A stretch of 64,000 bases of DNA from Delphinapterus leucas (GCF_002288925.2 NW_022098069.1:76476828-76540827); one strand, 5' to 3'. Shown: positions 11,430-23,840, numbered from the stretch's first letter. Numbers and translations are program-made. The notes: a model not told the origin generated them from the sequence alone.

Positions 11430-13250
11430 GAAGGGGTTTTGGCTGTATTTTCTGCTTCCCATAGATAAATGTGAAGGATTTTTTTAGACTCGTTAATGGG
11501 TACGCTTATAGTGGAATATGTGCTATCTCCACTTCTGGCTTCACAGATTGACGACTCTCTTCAATCTGGTTACCAGAAAAGACTTAAAATATGGCCTCAG
11601 TATATAACATCTATTCCTCAATGTCAAGTCTGGTCAAGAACACTTGATAGTTTCAAGATGGAAACTAAGTCTTTTGAGTCCCTTTTTCTTAGCCATCTGA
11701 AACTTTTATTAATCTGAGTGCTCCTGTGTAGTATAATTTAATTTCTGTAGCTGTATTTTCCCATGAGGGTGAAATTCTGGAAAGAAGTATTTGCTGGATA
11801 TTTTTGAGATTTGTTAAGCCTTACAGCCACATTCCTTTTGGAATCTTATACCCACCCACAGTTTCCCACATTCACCCACAATTCAGAGACAGTAAGAAAT
11901 TGTTCCAATATCTTTATTCTCAGATATATGTTTCCTAAACAACCACAGTCCTCTCCTTTTAGGGGTATGTAGTTGGTAGCAGGTTTGGGTTGCTACAGAG
12001 TTAATTGACATGCCTTAGTAAATTTATTTAACTTACATTTATTTAGACATTTTTTTTTTTGGCCTCTTTAGCTTCAACAGAGAGACAATATCTCCAAGGT
12101 AGAAAACCAGCATAAGTGTCCTGTATTAGATTTACAGCTACTCTACTGTACTATTTCCTTAGTGTCAATAACAAAGTAACTATTCCAAAGTAGAATAAAA
12201 ACACTGCAATGGCTTTGGCTCAGTAAGCTGAAGCTTTCTATACTTCGAAAAGTGTATAAGCCTATATTTATGCAGTTGTATGTAGTAAAGGTGTCAAAAA
12301 CTGGATTATAGTGATGATTTACTTTTGTTACCTTTTAATGAATGCAAACACACATAACTAAATCTATACATCCTTGAAAATAAGGCAGACGCATATTTCA
12401 TGTGCAATAAATTCATAGTTTTGAATGGCTGGCATCCACAGACACCATTTGTCTATTATTGAATAGTCTAATGGCACTTTGAAGTCAAAGAGTGACAAAC
12501 ATTAAATATTAATCCAAGTTGGGGAAATTTCTATGTGTAAATGAAAAGAGAATGATGATATATATAGGTTCCAAAATTAATTATTATGAAAGTTATTAAG
12601 ATTTTAGTCATTTTAGATTCTGCTGTATGAGAATAAAGGAAAGTGATATGTTTTAATTATAATAAAAAGAAAAAAAATTCAAAATTTGTAATTAAACCAA
12701 AAAATATAGTGTCAGTCATTTTCTAATCAGCTGTATAATACATCAAAATATTTCATAATTATTTGTTCTCTGAATCAGACCAGTTGCCAATAGTTTTATT
12801 TAGGTAGATGATTATAATCACAGCAAAACATGTTAATTCTGTTTCTTATGGTAAAATACTTTGATTAAAAATCAATAAACACACATGAATCTTCTTCACA
12901 ATAAACCTATGAAGAGACAAGTATAATTTGAGAAACTCATCTTGGCAAGATTGATTTTGTTCAATCCAGTCACTCAGCAAGCATAGACAGAAGCCTGTGC
13001 AGGATCCCATGAAGGACACAAACATTAGTAATTCGCCACCCATTTCTTCAATGTAAGGATAATCAAAGAATAATGTAAACATCTCTAAAATAATTAGAAT
13101 ATGAGACAGGCTTCAAAATGAAGAAAAAAATGATAAAAAGCAACAGAAATTCATGAAATCAAAAGAGCACAAAAACAAAACACTCTTGCTCTTGTGAACT
13201 TACATTTTAACAACAAACCTACAAAGAAGCAAACTTCCCAAAACACTTCC
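11430..13250. other. AT-rich stretch, no gene seen
   Basis: No gene or named repeat recognised. The frames at 11496-11717 (+) and 12846-13082 (-) are short, have no known motif and lack supporting signals. A T run lies at 12051-12060. Confidence 0.5.
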
Positions 13251-13271
13251 AAAGAGCTTATATAGCTATTA

Positions 13272-13437
13272 TTATTTTTAAGTCTTTACTGAATTTGTTA
13301 CAATGTTGCTTCTGTTTTATGTTTTGGTTTTTTGGTCACAAGGCGTGTGGGAATCTTAGCTCCCCAACCAGGGATCGAACCAGCACCCACTGTATTGGAA
13401 GATGAAGTCTTAACCACTGGACCACTAGGGAAGTCCC
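13272..13437 (-). mobile_element. Older short CHR/Bov-tA-like SINE
   Basis: On the minus strand it reads from the complement of 'accactagggaagtccc' (tRNA-like head) through a B-box-like stretch (complement of gggatcgaacc near 13371) to a short body without the long GC-rich region of the other copies. Diverged flanking duplications are visible: agcttatatagctatta at 13255-13271 against agcttaaagctattatg from 13438. Together with loss of CpGs this marks an older insertion. Confidence 0.82.
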
Positions 13438-13521
13438 AGCTTAAAGCTATTATGACTTTAGAACCTTGTCCTTTTGAAGCATAAGGCTAGAACTCTAAAG
13501 CCAAAATTTTCTGAATAGTGA

Positions 13522-14195
13522 TAAAACTGAGCAAGACCCTATGGGGCCTTCCAGGGACAAAACCCCACCCCATGTTGTCCACCTGCCTCTTGTCTGTAAA
13601 AAAACTTTAGTCAAAGAATAAATTTAGTCAGAGAAGTGAGAAAATGCAGAAGCAAAGGAAAGCAGTCAAACAAGACCAAATAATTACATAAACAAAGTCA
13701 AGGACCTTTAGTTCCTCCTCAAGGGCTATAGACAATATTCTGAGCCACATCCTTTGAGCTGTTTTGAATATACTGACACCCCCACCAGGTGGATGAAGTT
13801 AACTAAATGACCACACTGTAGCCATGACATAAGCTGCTCCACCTTACACAATTCTAAGAACTGGCCTCACGGTGACTGGAACAAACCAACCAAGAAGCTG
13901 ATTAACTGTACGTCAAACAATCAAGATGATGCTAATCAGACCACTGCATAATCAAATTTCAAGATGATTGTCAGAATTGACAGTTCTACACGTAGCCCCC
14001 TCCCTCTGCCTATAGATCCCTGAAACACCCATTTCAAAGCTCTTGCCCCCTGATCAGCCGTGGGGAATTGGCTTTTGGACATGAGTCCACCTTCTCACCA
14101 GGTTACTGGCCTCCTGAATAAAGCAACGTTTCCTTTCCAACCAACACTTGTATTGGCTTTCGAGCAGCAAGCAGCCAGACCTGGGTTCGGTAACA
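13522..14195 (+). mobile_element. Solo LTR of an endogenous retrovirus (class I-like)
   Basis: A 674-bp unit ends in ...ggtaaca and is flanked on both sides by the same 4-base word gtga (13518-13521 and 14196-14199), the duplication length typical of gammaretrovirus-like (class I) insertions. The 3' portion has LTR order: a TATA-like 'gcctatagatcc' near 14008, then a polyadenylation signal in 'cctgaataaagcaacg' near 14114. The left terminus reads TA rather than the canonical TG, as one mutation would produce. No internal retroviral genes lie beside it, so it is a recombination-derived solo LTR. Family not named. Confidence 0.72.
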
Positions 14196-14423
14196 GTGAA
14201 AATATATATATAACATTTCCGCAAAATTATCAAGAATTTGAATCCATTTTGTGGTTATATTATTAACTCTATAATCTGAATAATGTAACCTGATTTAGAT
14301 GTAAATACCCTCCATATAAAAATCCCTGTCCAGTTATTGTGAACTGATATTGCTCTTATTGGAACAGATGTCATCAGTGGAGAGGAGAAGACAGCGGAAG
14401 ATGAGATTATGGCAATCGATAAC

Positions 14424-14775
14424 TGTCTTAGTTAGCCTGGACTGCCATAACAAAATACCATAAAAAGGATAGTATAGAAATGATAAAAATTTATTTCTCA
14501 CAGTTCTGAAGTCCAAATTCAAGGTGCCAACAAAGTAGCTTTCATTCAAAGCTTCTCTTGGCTTAGTAGGTGGTCATCATCACAGTGTGGGCTCACATGA
14601 GCTCTTCTTTCTGCCTGCAACAAGTGAGAGTGAGAGCCCTGATCTCTCTTCCTCTTCTTATAAGGGCATTAATCCCACCATGGGGCCCTACTCTCATGAT
14701 CGCATCTAAACCTAATTTATCTCCCCAAAACCCCACCTCCAAACACCATCATGTTGGGGGAAGGGCTTGTAAACA
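14424..14775 (-). mobile_element. MLT1-type LTR (ERVL-MaLR), antisense
   Basis: It starts with tgtcttagttagcctgg, the complement of the typical MLT1 3' end. It continues with a degenerate 'caaaataccataaaaa', then tttatttctcacagttctgaag, and later 'ataagggcattaatcccacc' and 'ccccacctccaaacacc', all in the order of the complement of an MLT1A-like LTR. The right end is diverged. No internal region is present. Confidence 0.78.
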
Positions 14776-15094
14776 AAAAGAACAAAAAGCATCACTCTTC
14801 ATCCAGTTATACAAGGATTGAATAGCAACCTACTGCAGTCACCCATGGACAGTGCACCCTGAGGGGAATTCAGGATGTAGAAAAACATAATGAAACATTC
14901 AGTGTTTTGGATATATGGCCCCTAAACAGTTAAGATGCATATTAAAGAAGAATGTCAAGGACCTCAGATGTTTGAATCTTCTCATACATAGAAAAACACT
15001 AAAATCATTAACTTAAGATGTCTCTTTTTGTGATTAGCAGTAATCTTTTACCAAGATGTATGCTTGACTACATGTATTTCCCAGACAAAAAAAT

Positions 15095-15099
<5 letters not shown>
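14776..15099. other. Short unassigned spacer
   Basis: Nothing recognised between the MLT1 LTR and the following TA microsatellite. Confidence 0.4.
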
Positions 15100-15147
<48 letters not shown>

Positions 15148-15154
15148 ATATATA
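15100..15154. repeat. (TA)n microsatellite
   Basis: About 55 bases of TA dinucleotide with one phase-changing t near 15134. It produces a spurious frame of alternating Tyr/Ile residues. Confidence 0.95.
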
Positions 15155-15424
15155 CTGCATCCTCCTCGCCTACCTCTTTGGAGCAGTTCCTCAGAGTATC
15201 TGAGAGCCTGTCTCCTGGGCTATAGTCCTCAGTAAGATCCTTGAATAAAACTGAAAATCACTGCTCTTACACTGTGCATTTTTCTCCAATCTACAGGCTT
15301 CAACATGTGAATGGCAGGGGTGGGGGGGTGCATGAACATTCAATCCATAATCATGGTGAATAAAAACAATGGCAGGTCAATTGCCTATTGATATAGACAA
15401 CATGTTACATAAGAGAAAGAAGAA

Positions 15425-15439
15425 AAGAAACAATTTTTT
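15425..15439. repeat. Left target-site duplication of SINE at 15440
   Basis: aagaaacaatttttt here is repeated exactly at 15746-15760. Confidence 0.88.
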
Positions 15440-15745
15440 TTAGATTTTGGGGGTAGGAGTTTATTAATTAATTTATTTATTTTTGCTGTGTTGGGTCTTC
15501 GTTTCTGTGCAAGGGCTTTCTCTAGTTGTGGCAAGCAGGGGCCACTCTTCATCGCGGTACGCGGGCCTCTCACTGTCGCGGCCTCTCTTGTTGCGGAGCA
15601 CAGGCTCCAGATGCGCAGGCTCAGTAGTTGTGGCTCACGGGCCTAGTTGCTCCGCAGCATGTGGGATCCTCCCAGACCAGGGCTCAAACCCGTGTCCCCT
15701 GCCTTAGCAGGCAGATTCTCAACCACTGCGCCACCAAGGAAGCCC
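15440..15745 (-). mobile_element. Long CHR-type SINE with perfect 15-bp duplications
   Basis: The minus-strand head is the complement of 'accaaggaagccc'. The B box is the complement of gggctcaaaccc near 15680. The body is the longer form that includes the 'gttgggtcttcgtttctgtg' segment before an AT-rich tail (about 15440-15480). Both sides carry the identical 15-mer aagaaacaatttttt. It should be non-coding; the frames through it are reading artefacts. Confidence 0.93.
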
Positions 15746-15760
15746 AAGAAACAATTTTTT

Positions 15761-18700
15761 ATGTAAATGTTGAGTTTCAGTATGTTTGATCAACATTACT
15801 AATGCAAAAGAGCTATTTCTGGTGATAAATTTAGATAGGATAAGGTGGCTCTCAAAGGATTTTGTTAGTATTTATTCGTCATCAAACAAGATGATACATG
15901 GACTTTAATCAATGTGATCAGTTTTCCTTGATTTTGAGTCTATGAATTTAATTAATGTGCCAGGAGAGGTTAGGGGCATACTTCATGCAATATGTGCAAT
16001 ATGGCCTACCCAACCTAGAGGTAAAGGGGGTATCTTGGGTAGAAGTCGTTAAGTCTGACTTGAAGTTATTGCCCCTCCCTCAGAAACAAAGTGACCCTAT
16101 CAGTACCTAAATTTCAGTTCGTCTCATCAGAAAACAGACCCTCACCAAGTGCATCTACATAGCTGACCCAGGCAGTTCAACCCACACTCACGATCCATTT
16201 CCATGGCCATGTCCCCCCAAAAAGAGTGTTCTTGATCAGCTCAAGTCTCAGAGTGTGAGTTCTGTACCCTGAGCAGAATGACCAGGACTGCTTTCAGTTT
16301 GGAATATGTGGTACTGAGGCTAAAATAACTATAGCATTCACGATTGGTTTTCAGCTTAGCTAAGTATCAGTCATTCAGGCCGTGCCATTTAATGGAAATT
16401 CTGTGAGTCAAGGATTCCAAAACAGCCAGCAGCGTTGGCTTTATATCAGGCAGTAGAAAAAGAGATAAGTCCTTCCTCCCTGCCATGTCACCTTCTCCCC
16501 TCAAAGGGACTGCTGTCACTTTCTCATGTAAAGCCAAGAAGCTGGTGGGGATAGGTTGGCCACGTGTTTTGGGGGCCTTTTCTAGCTTCTTAGCCATAGA
16601 CTTCAACTTGACTCAAAAACCCAGAGTCACCAGGCTTCTATGGCTGAGGCTTCCAATTTAACAGGAGCTCATTCACAAGGTGCATGTCATAAAAGGATGT
16701 GTTTAGTAGCCCTTTAACCCCAAGTCCAAATCACCCAAAGTTACCTGCCAATAAGTGCTTCATCCCTGTGGATGAATACTCCTTTTGCAAAAGTTTCCAA
16801 TTGGCAAAAATTACCACCACAAAAACCTGTTCTATTCCCAGCACCCAAAGGGTCCAACAAATTGACTGAAGCTCATGCTAAATTCTAACAAACCTATTGG
16901 CGGCAAAAGGCAGGTGAGTTTGTCCTATTGACTCACTTATCTATCTCTGGCTTTCCACCTGTCAGAATGTTCCCTTTGTTACTTATGAGATGGGAAATTA
17001 CAGGCATATAACAACCAATATCGATTCTTATCATACATTCACATGTAGAAGCACCAAAACAATACAAAGTCATTTAAACCTCTTTTATGTTTCTTCACTG
17101 CAAGTTTTGCTCTAACCTATAGGTTAAGTTCAGCATTCCTAAGGTTACATTCAGAGTTCCCTGGAGATGCTTTTATCTCTCAGATAGGGGCTGGAAAGTA
17201 CTGGAGCTTGGGGGAGAAGGTTTGGAGGCAAATTATGGACATGGCTGTAGCAGCCTCAGAGACTTTTTTCTCCTCTTTGCCTATGCACCTGTTCACTTTC
17301 CAGTACCTAGGTAGTGCCTGGGCTCAAAGACTCTTTCCATTTACCTCTCACCATGATTTCTATACTATCAGGATTTCACCCTACATTCCAGGGCACCACC
17401 ATCCATTTCTGTGCCCACAGGTGGGCAGAGCCATGTGTTGGCTGTCTGTTTCCAACAGAACTATAAACTTCTGAATCCCTCCTATCCCTGAAGTTCCAAC
17501 ATATTTGGATGATTGTGTAGCACATTCAGTCTTCCTTGGGTGCAGACTTTGGTCTCAGCCCCAATCCTTAAATCTCCTGGGATCAGGATAGAAGCAAAAC
17601 AAGGAATAAAGGGACACATGGAAAACATCTCTACTTCTGAAAATGAGTTGGTTCACCAAAGCTCCACTGGCTCTCAGGACTCCTGGATTTGTTTCCTGCT
17701 GCTTGGAGGAAAGAGCAAAAAAGAAATGCACTATTCAGGCTTCTTGTTTCAACCCTACCTTCTGTTAATTGCCTTCAACCACCTTCCCAATTCTTCCTTA
17801 TAGACAACAGAGTGGAGAAAAATGTATTTCCCAATTGATCAAACACTTTTCAACATATCAACTACCTATTTACATTGACCCACAGGGCACTAATTTTTTC
17901 TTTTTGAGAAGGTCATGTTTTTGCAACTATATCTCATTTTTGTCTCTAAAAGTGTTAACTAATTAATTAATGTATTTATCCTGACAGGAAACACAAGGTT
18001 TCTGGATCATGGGACAAATCAATTATTTACTTACTGGGCATCTTAGTGCCTGTTCCCCATGACACAATTCTGTAAAGGACAATGTGATGAGGGTGTGACG
18101 TCTATGCACATGTAAGGGGACTTGTACTACAAGACAAGAACCTGGAATAGATGCATGCATAAGATCAGGAATGAGGTATTAGTCAAAATGTAAGGGGAAT
18201 AAAGTATTCTCAGTTCTAGGTACGCGAGAAGGGGATAAGAAAAGGCTTTTCGAGGAAATCTCAGTTTGAGCTTATTTTAGTGAACCATATACTTGTTTTC
18301 AACATACATTCCTCCTTTCCCTTGCCTTCATTACATAAAAGTGTTGGGCAGATAATCACTCTTCCTCTAAGCAGCCAACAGGGCTCAGAGCTGGCAACCT
18401 CAGTTCCAGGTGCAGAATTAGATAAGCCTGTGATAACCATGTTAATGCCTTTTTGATAATATTTGGTTAAGGAACCAAGGTTTAATTCAAACACAATGTA
18501 TGACTGCTTTTAAGGATAGTCGTTGCTTTAAGAGTTTGCATGTAACCTAAGTAGACTCAATCAGACTCAAAGGAAAGACTTCTATTAGTATGTGAGGCTA
18601 CTCTCTTTTATATACCGTTCATGAAACAAAGAAAAATATAGTCTATTTTACTATTGATAACCATATTATAATGACAAGATGACACGGCCTTAGCATATAG

Positions 18701-19205
18701 CTGTCATTGTGGACAGCAGAGAGGAGAGGAAGCAAGAATCAGATTTCTTGATGACTCATTGAGTAACTGCCTTCCAACTTATGATAGATAAAAATATCCT
18801 TATTGTTTAATCCAGGGTGAATTAGATTTGCTGTTATTTGCAGTTGGTATGACACCACAAATACAAAACTTGGTACAAGGAACTGGGAAACTAAAACATT
18901 AAATCTGCTGCTTGGACACAGTAGGGTGATGAGCGTCTGTAAGGATATTCCATTATGCCACTCCAAGGAGCACCACTTTTATGAAATATTATGTCAATCT
19001 TGCACCTGGAGTTGTGCACCGAGGTGAACATTTTAACTACCGCTTATTGTATCAGCAAAAACTATTAGTTTTAATAGTATTTAGTATTAGTTAATAATAT
19101 ACAGTTATCAGAAACATTTCACATATGTTATGCCATTGGTTGCATCTGAAGACAGATTAAATGTGTTTGATTAGTAAATTTCCAAATAGTTATAAAATTG
19201 TATCT
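15761..19205. other. Unassigned block with raised GC in its middle
   Basis: From about 15960 to 17900 the sequence is clearly less AT-rich than the surroundings, and no repeat family was recognised. Frames here include 16367-16606 (-), 17208-17474 (+) and 17513-17803 (+). None has a motif I can assign, and splice or promoter support is lacking. The block could be single-copy intronic/intergenic DNA or a decayed retroelement interior. From 17900 on the sequence is AT-rich again. Confidence 0.4.
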
Positions 19206-19210
19206 ATTGC

Positions 19211-19669
19211 TGTAGTAGTCTTTTACTGCTGCTGTACCAAATCACATTCCAAACTTAATGGTTTAAAATAACCCAAATTTATTACACTACAGTTCTGGAA
19301 GTCAGAAGTCCAAAATGAGTCCCAAGGGGCTAAACTCAAGATGTCGGCAAGCTGGTTCCTTCTGGAGGTTCCTTGCCTCTTCCAGCTTCTAGGGACTGCT
19401 AGCTTCTTTGGGGTGACTCCTGGCCACATCATTCTAATCTTTGTTTTTGTTGGCAAATTGCTTTCTCTTTCATTGATTTTTTTGCCTTCTTGTTATAAGG
19501 TCACTCATGATTACATGTAGGACCCATCAGGAGGATAATTTCCCCATTTCAAGACCTTTAACTTATTCACCTCTGCAAGGTCCCTCTTTCCATATTAGGT
19601 AACATATTCATAGGTTCTGGGGATGAGGACACGGGCCTCTTTGGAGGGCCGATATTCAGCCTATCCTAT
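19211..19669 (-). mobile_element. MLT1-type LTR (ERVL-MaLR), antisense
   Basis: The ordered blocks tttattacactacagttctg, gtcagaagtccaaaatgagt, gctaaactcaagatgtcggc, ccttcttgttataaggtcac and aggtaacatattcataggtt match the complement of MLT1C/D-like LTRs. Weak similarity at the ends makes the boundaries approximate. It is a separate insertion from the MLT1 copies at 14.4 and 34.8 kb, judging by its different subfamily features. Confidence 0.75.
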
Positions 19670-21293
19670 TGTGTTAGGATATTTTATCAATGATATAGCT
19701 TTTTTATTTTATTTCCTAATGATCTGTGATTTGAAGGAGATAACATACTTAAGTAAAGCAATAGTTAAAGCTTGTTTATTCTACCAGAGTGATCACTGCT
19801 GTGTTCTCCCTTGAGAATGAACTGTGAGAATAAAAATGATGCTTGTATTACAGAATCATGTCTTTCTAACTATGTTAATAATGTCCAGATATATTTTTGA
19901 AACTCATCCTCTATCTAAATTTTAAGAAAAAAAATTAAGTTATAGTGGTATATTTATAAGCCTTAGTCAGAGAGAATATGTACTGTAATATTTTGTTTCA
20001 AATGTATCATGAACCTGGCCAAGAAAATTTAAATGTACAATGTTTTCTAAAGTTGGATATCTACTTTCTGTTCTTTTTAAACCTATACTAGTTTCTTATT
20101 TTAGTTTCTAAACATACAATTTTAACACCCTATGAACTGATAAGGCAGTTAAGTGATATATATAGTCAGTACTCTGTCTCTAAGGTTGCTTTCTCTTAAT
20201 TGGTATGGAAATTCAGAAAACATTTTCATATGCATGTTGCAATCCTCATGTAACTTGAAGGATATTAAATATATAATATTCACTAAATCAGTTTTGGTTT
20301 TCAATTAGAAAATTATAATAGTTGAGGGAAAATGGTTTAGCAACATTTCTTCTGGTTAATTGGAGTCCATGGTGATTCAAATTTTAAAATAGATTCCACT
20401 TCAAGAAGTGCTTTTCTATATGTAATGGTTTTAATTTTCATATTATAACACTTTTTTCTCATTGGCTCAAATACCTTGCTTGATTACAAATATAGTACAT
20501 AATTGGAATAGGCTTTCGGAATTACTAATTGTTATGTTATTGCCAGTATTGTGGCTTCCATTCATCTTCATTTATACGACTTTAATTTGTGCTCAAAAAT
20601 CATAATGCCATTTCATTCATTCCATTTTTAATCAGCAAGTTGTATTATAATTCTCCATTATATGTGATGTTCACAATAAAAATTGTTTTTTGTTTCTTAA
20701 TTGATGTTTTTATAGTAAGAAATAGAACAAGCTAAGATCCAAATTAGATGTGAAGGCATGCTTTCCCTTCTGCTGGCATTAAGATGGGGTGACTATCACT
20801 ACATACAGAACGATTCTCAACCACAAAGTAATTCAATGTTAAGTTTAGTTGCAAATTTTCAAAGTCTAACAATATGCTTGTTCTCCATCCATTCAGTCAG
20901 ACTGAAACAATTCTTCTCTTTCCTTTGGAATTGAGTAAGATTAAACAACATCACTATGAACAACCTGCTATTTGTAAATTCAGTAGTCATAGCTTATACT
21001 CTAAGCATTGTGAGGTACCAATTTCAACTTAAAAAGTTGTTTTTTTATAATATATTGAATAGGTAGGCTCTTACAAAGATTTTACAAAAATCAGTAACCC
21101 CAATGTCACCTCTATTGTGTTATACTTGATTATTTGTTTCTATACCTTGTCCTCTGGCTATGGCTTTATGCCAATTTAGCCTCCCAGTCCTACAGGTTCT
21201 TTCTCTTTCCTTGTATTTGGAAATTGAAGATGTGGCATACTTTGTGCATTGTAATGGTGATTATTGCTTGTCTTTAAATGTAAAAGCAAAATC
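19670..21293. other. AT-rich stretch, no gene seen
   Basis: No gene or named repeat recognised. Only short chance frames. Confidence 0.5.
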
Positions 21294-21759
21294 TAAAAAG
21301 AACAATAGACATTTCTCTAAAGACATACAGATGATCAAGAGGCACATGAAAAGCTGCTCAACATCACTAATTATTAGAGAAATGCAAATCAAAACTGCAA
21401 TGAGGTATCACCTCACACCAGTTAGAAAGGGTGTCATCAGAAAATCTACAAACAACAAATGCTGGAGAGGGCGTGGAGAAAAGGGAACCCTCTTGCACTG
21501 TTGGTGGGAATGTAAATTGATACAACCACTATGGAGAACAGTATGGAAGTTCCTTAAAAAATTAAAAGTAGAATTACCATATGACCTAGCAATCCCACTA
21601 CTGGGCATATACCCAGAGAAAACTATAATTCAAAAAGACACATGCACCCCAATGTTCATTGAAGCACTATTTACAATAGGCAGGTCATGGAAGCAACCTA
21701 AATGCCCATCGACAGATGAATGGATAAAGATGTGGTACATGTATACAGTGGAATATTAG
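21160..21759 (+). pseudogene. L1 ORF2 remnant fused by chance to upstream host codons
   Basis: This 199-codon frame is the longest gap-free one in the window. Codons 1-49 are host DNA before the insertion point at 21307. The rest is the L1 ORF2 C-terminus. It stops early at 21757-21759: a small deletion removes bases in the segment that elsewhere encodes a MEYYSAIKK-like block, here giving VEY then stop. There is no promoter or RNA evidence in the sequence, so I regard it as an accidental fusion, not a gene. Confidence 0.8.
21294..21306. repeat. Left target-site duplication of young L1
   Basis: taaaaagaacaat here recurs exactly at 22115-22127, immediately after the A-rich tail of the L1. Confidence 0.85.
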
Positions 21760-22114
21760 CCATAAAAAGGAATGAAATTGGGTCATTTGTAGCGATGTGG
21801 ATGGACCTAGAGACTGTCACACAGAATGAAGTAAGTCAGAAAGAGAAAAACAAATATCATATATTAATACATATATGTGGAATCTAGAAAAATGTACAGA
21901 TGAACCGGTTTGCAAGGCAGAAATAGAGACACAGATGTAGAGAACAAATGTATGGACACCAAGGGGGATAAGCTGGGGTAGGGGGGTCGTCGTGGTGGGA
22001 TGAATTGGGAGATTGGGATTGACAGATATACACTAATACGTATAAAATAGATAACTAATAAGAACCTGCTGTATAAAAAAATAAAATTTAAAATATAAAA
22101 AATAAAAGAATTTT
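21307..22114 (+). mobile_element. Young 5'-truncated L1 with 13-bp duplications
   Basis: About 0.8 kb of L1 containing the end of ORF2 and the 3' UTR, ending in an A-rich tail (about 22071-22114). The coding part shows the conserved L1 ORF2 blocks [37 protein letters not shown] and [13 protein letters not shown] in one frame up to 21759. It is the best-preserved L1 in the window. Exact 13-bp flanking duplications confirm a standard target-primed insertion with strong 5' truncation. It lacks the endonuclease and reverse transcriptase domains and so is inactive. Confidence 0.93.
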
Positions 22115-22127
22115 TAAAAAGAACAAT

Positions 22128-22807
22128 TCAAATGCCTATATACTCATAGAAAAGTACATCAGTGGGTTGATAGCCACTGAGTATATTTTGAACTTCAGAA
22201 GAACAGTAGCAACTTAAATATTTCTTAAAAGCACTATGAACCTGACAAAGACACTCAGAATTCAAAGAAGGAAATTCTCTGAAATGCAGATCTTCATTGG
22301 GTAGGTGGGCTTTTTCATCTCTCTGTTCTTTAGACTTGGTCATTAAATATTGTCCACAAGTTAGTGAATAAAATTCAAAAAGAGTGACATAATGGTTTCC
22401 AAGAGCCACTCAAAAGGAACAAAAATGGGAGAAACACTGCAAAGTAGACTTCTGGAAGGAAATAGCATTATATGCTCTAAATGTATCACCTAAATCATTT
22501 CAATGCAACATATACAGATATATTCTAGCATTTATATTTTATAACAATGGTCACTGTATCTGTAAAGAAAGTTTAACTTTATTTGGAATCCTCACAGAAG
22601 CAATCATTATTATATTTTATTATGTTACTAATTACAATAAATCTACAATTGAAATTTTATTTTCAGTCAGTTATCTTGACTCACTGACATTTAAATGTAC
22701 CATAAATCTTAATATGAGGTGTGAGCAAATCTTCAGAGCAGTTGATTCTGAGTGAAATAATATTAGGCAATATTTTATTTTTTCAGAATTTACTTTTAAA
22801 ATCTTGG
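22128..22807. other. AT-rich stretch, no gene seen
   Basis: Nothing recognised between the L1 and the MLT1 LTR. Only short chance frames. Confidence 0.5.
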
Positions 22808-22812
22808 GAGTA

Positions 22813-23187
22813 TTCTTATGGACTGAATTCTGATCTTCCCCACCTCAATCTGTATGTTGAAGCCCTAACTCCCAATGGGATTGCATTTGGAGATTCAATC
22901 TTTAGGGAGACAGTGAAGGTTAAATAAGGTCATGGGGTGGGGTCCGAATGCTATATAAATTGGTGTCTTTATAAGAAGATGAAGAGATACCAAAGATCTC
23001 TTTCTCCATGCATGCACAGAGAAACGGCCATATAAGGACACAGAAAGAAGGTGGCCATCTACAAGCCAGGCTAACAGCACCTTGATCTTGAACTTCTAGC
23101 GTCCAGAACTGTGAGAAAATAATTTTCTGTTGTGTGAGCCACCAAACCTGTGGTATTTTGTTATGGCAGCTGAAGCAGACTAATACA
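22813..23187 (+). mobile_element. MLT1A-like solo LTR with target duplication
   Basis: Reads in the sense direction of an MLT1 (ERVL-MaLR) LTR: 'cttatggactgaattctg' at the left, 'tgttgaagccctaactccc', 'tctttataagaagatgaag', 'cttgatcttgaacttctagc', 'agaactgtgagaaaataa' (polyadenylation region) and a final 'gcagactaataca'. The 5-6 base word gagta(t) occurs directly before (22808-22813) and after (23188-23193), fitting the 5-bp duplication of ERVL-type integrases. No internal sequence remains. Confidence 0.88.
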
Positions 23188-23192
23188 GAGTA

Positions 23193-23830
23193 TATGTTAT
23201 TAAAGATAATAATTTAAAAGTTAACTGCATGAAATAGTAAGCAAAAGTCTTGCAGTTACATGAACTTGGGGATAAAGAACTGTAATAATCTCTATTTCTC
23301 TGAACTTTACCTTATTGTAGCAAAAACTCCCATTTTCATATCTTAAATTATAAGTTAGCCATTTTAAGGTAAAGTCAGTTGTTTTTTTTCCAGTTCTTAA
23401 TGTGTTCACTTAGCTTGTCCTAATTCTTCCTTAGCTGACATAGAATTTTTGGAGGGAGAACAGTCTATAACATAACATTAAGTCATAGAGTCCTTTGGTA
23501 CAAAGACATTCTCCATCTCCCACAATGGGAACAAACTCATCCTATCTTTTCATTTATTACTGCTTTATATTTTCACTACCTTTCTGACATGTCAGCGGCT
23601 CTAAAACAGGATGTGCTATGGAAAATGTGGATGCTCCACTTGGAAGTAGAGGAAATGCAAGGCATTTGGGGTAAAGGTTTTGAAAGGAGATGGTCCTCAA
23701 GACTCTGGTTAGACTCACTTTGCCTCTATTTATGTGCAATGTTGGCATGGAAAATCCCTCTCAAAACTCAACACATCCACAGACTTTATATAGAAATTGA
23801 GGCAAGGTTTTTACTTTCAGTTCCTCCAAA
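23193..23830. other. Unassigned spacer, no gene seen
   Basis: No recognised element. The open frames that start here run into the SINE at 23841 and have no supporting motif. Confidence 0.45.
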
Positions 23831-23840
23831 CCCATCTGGG

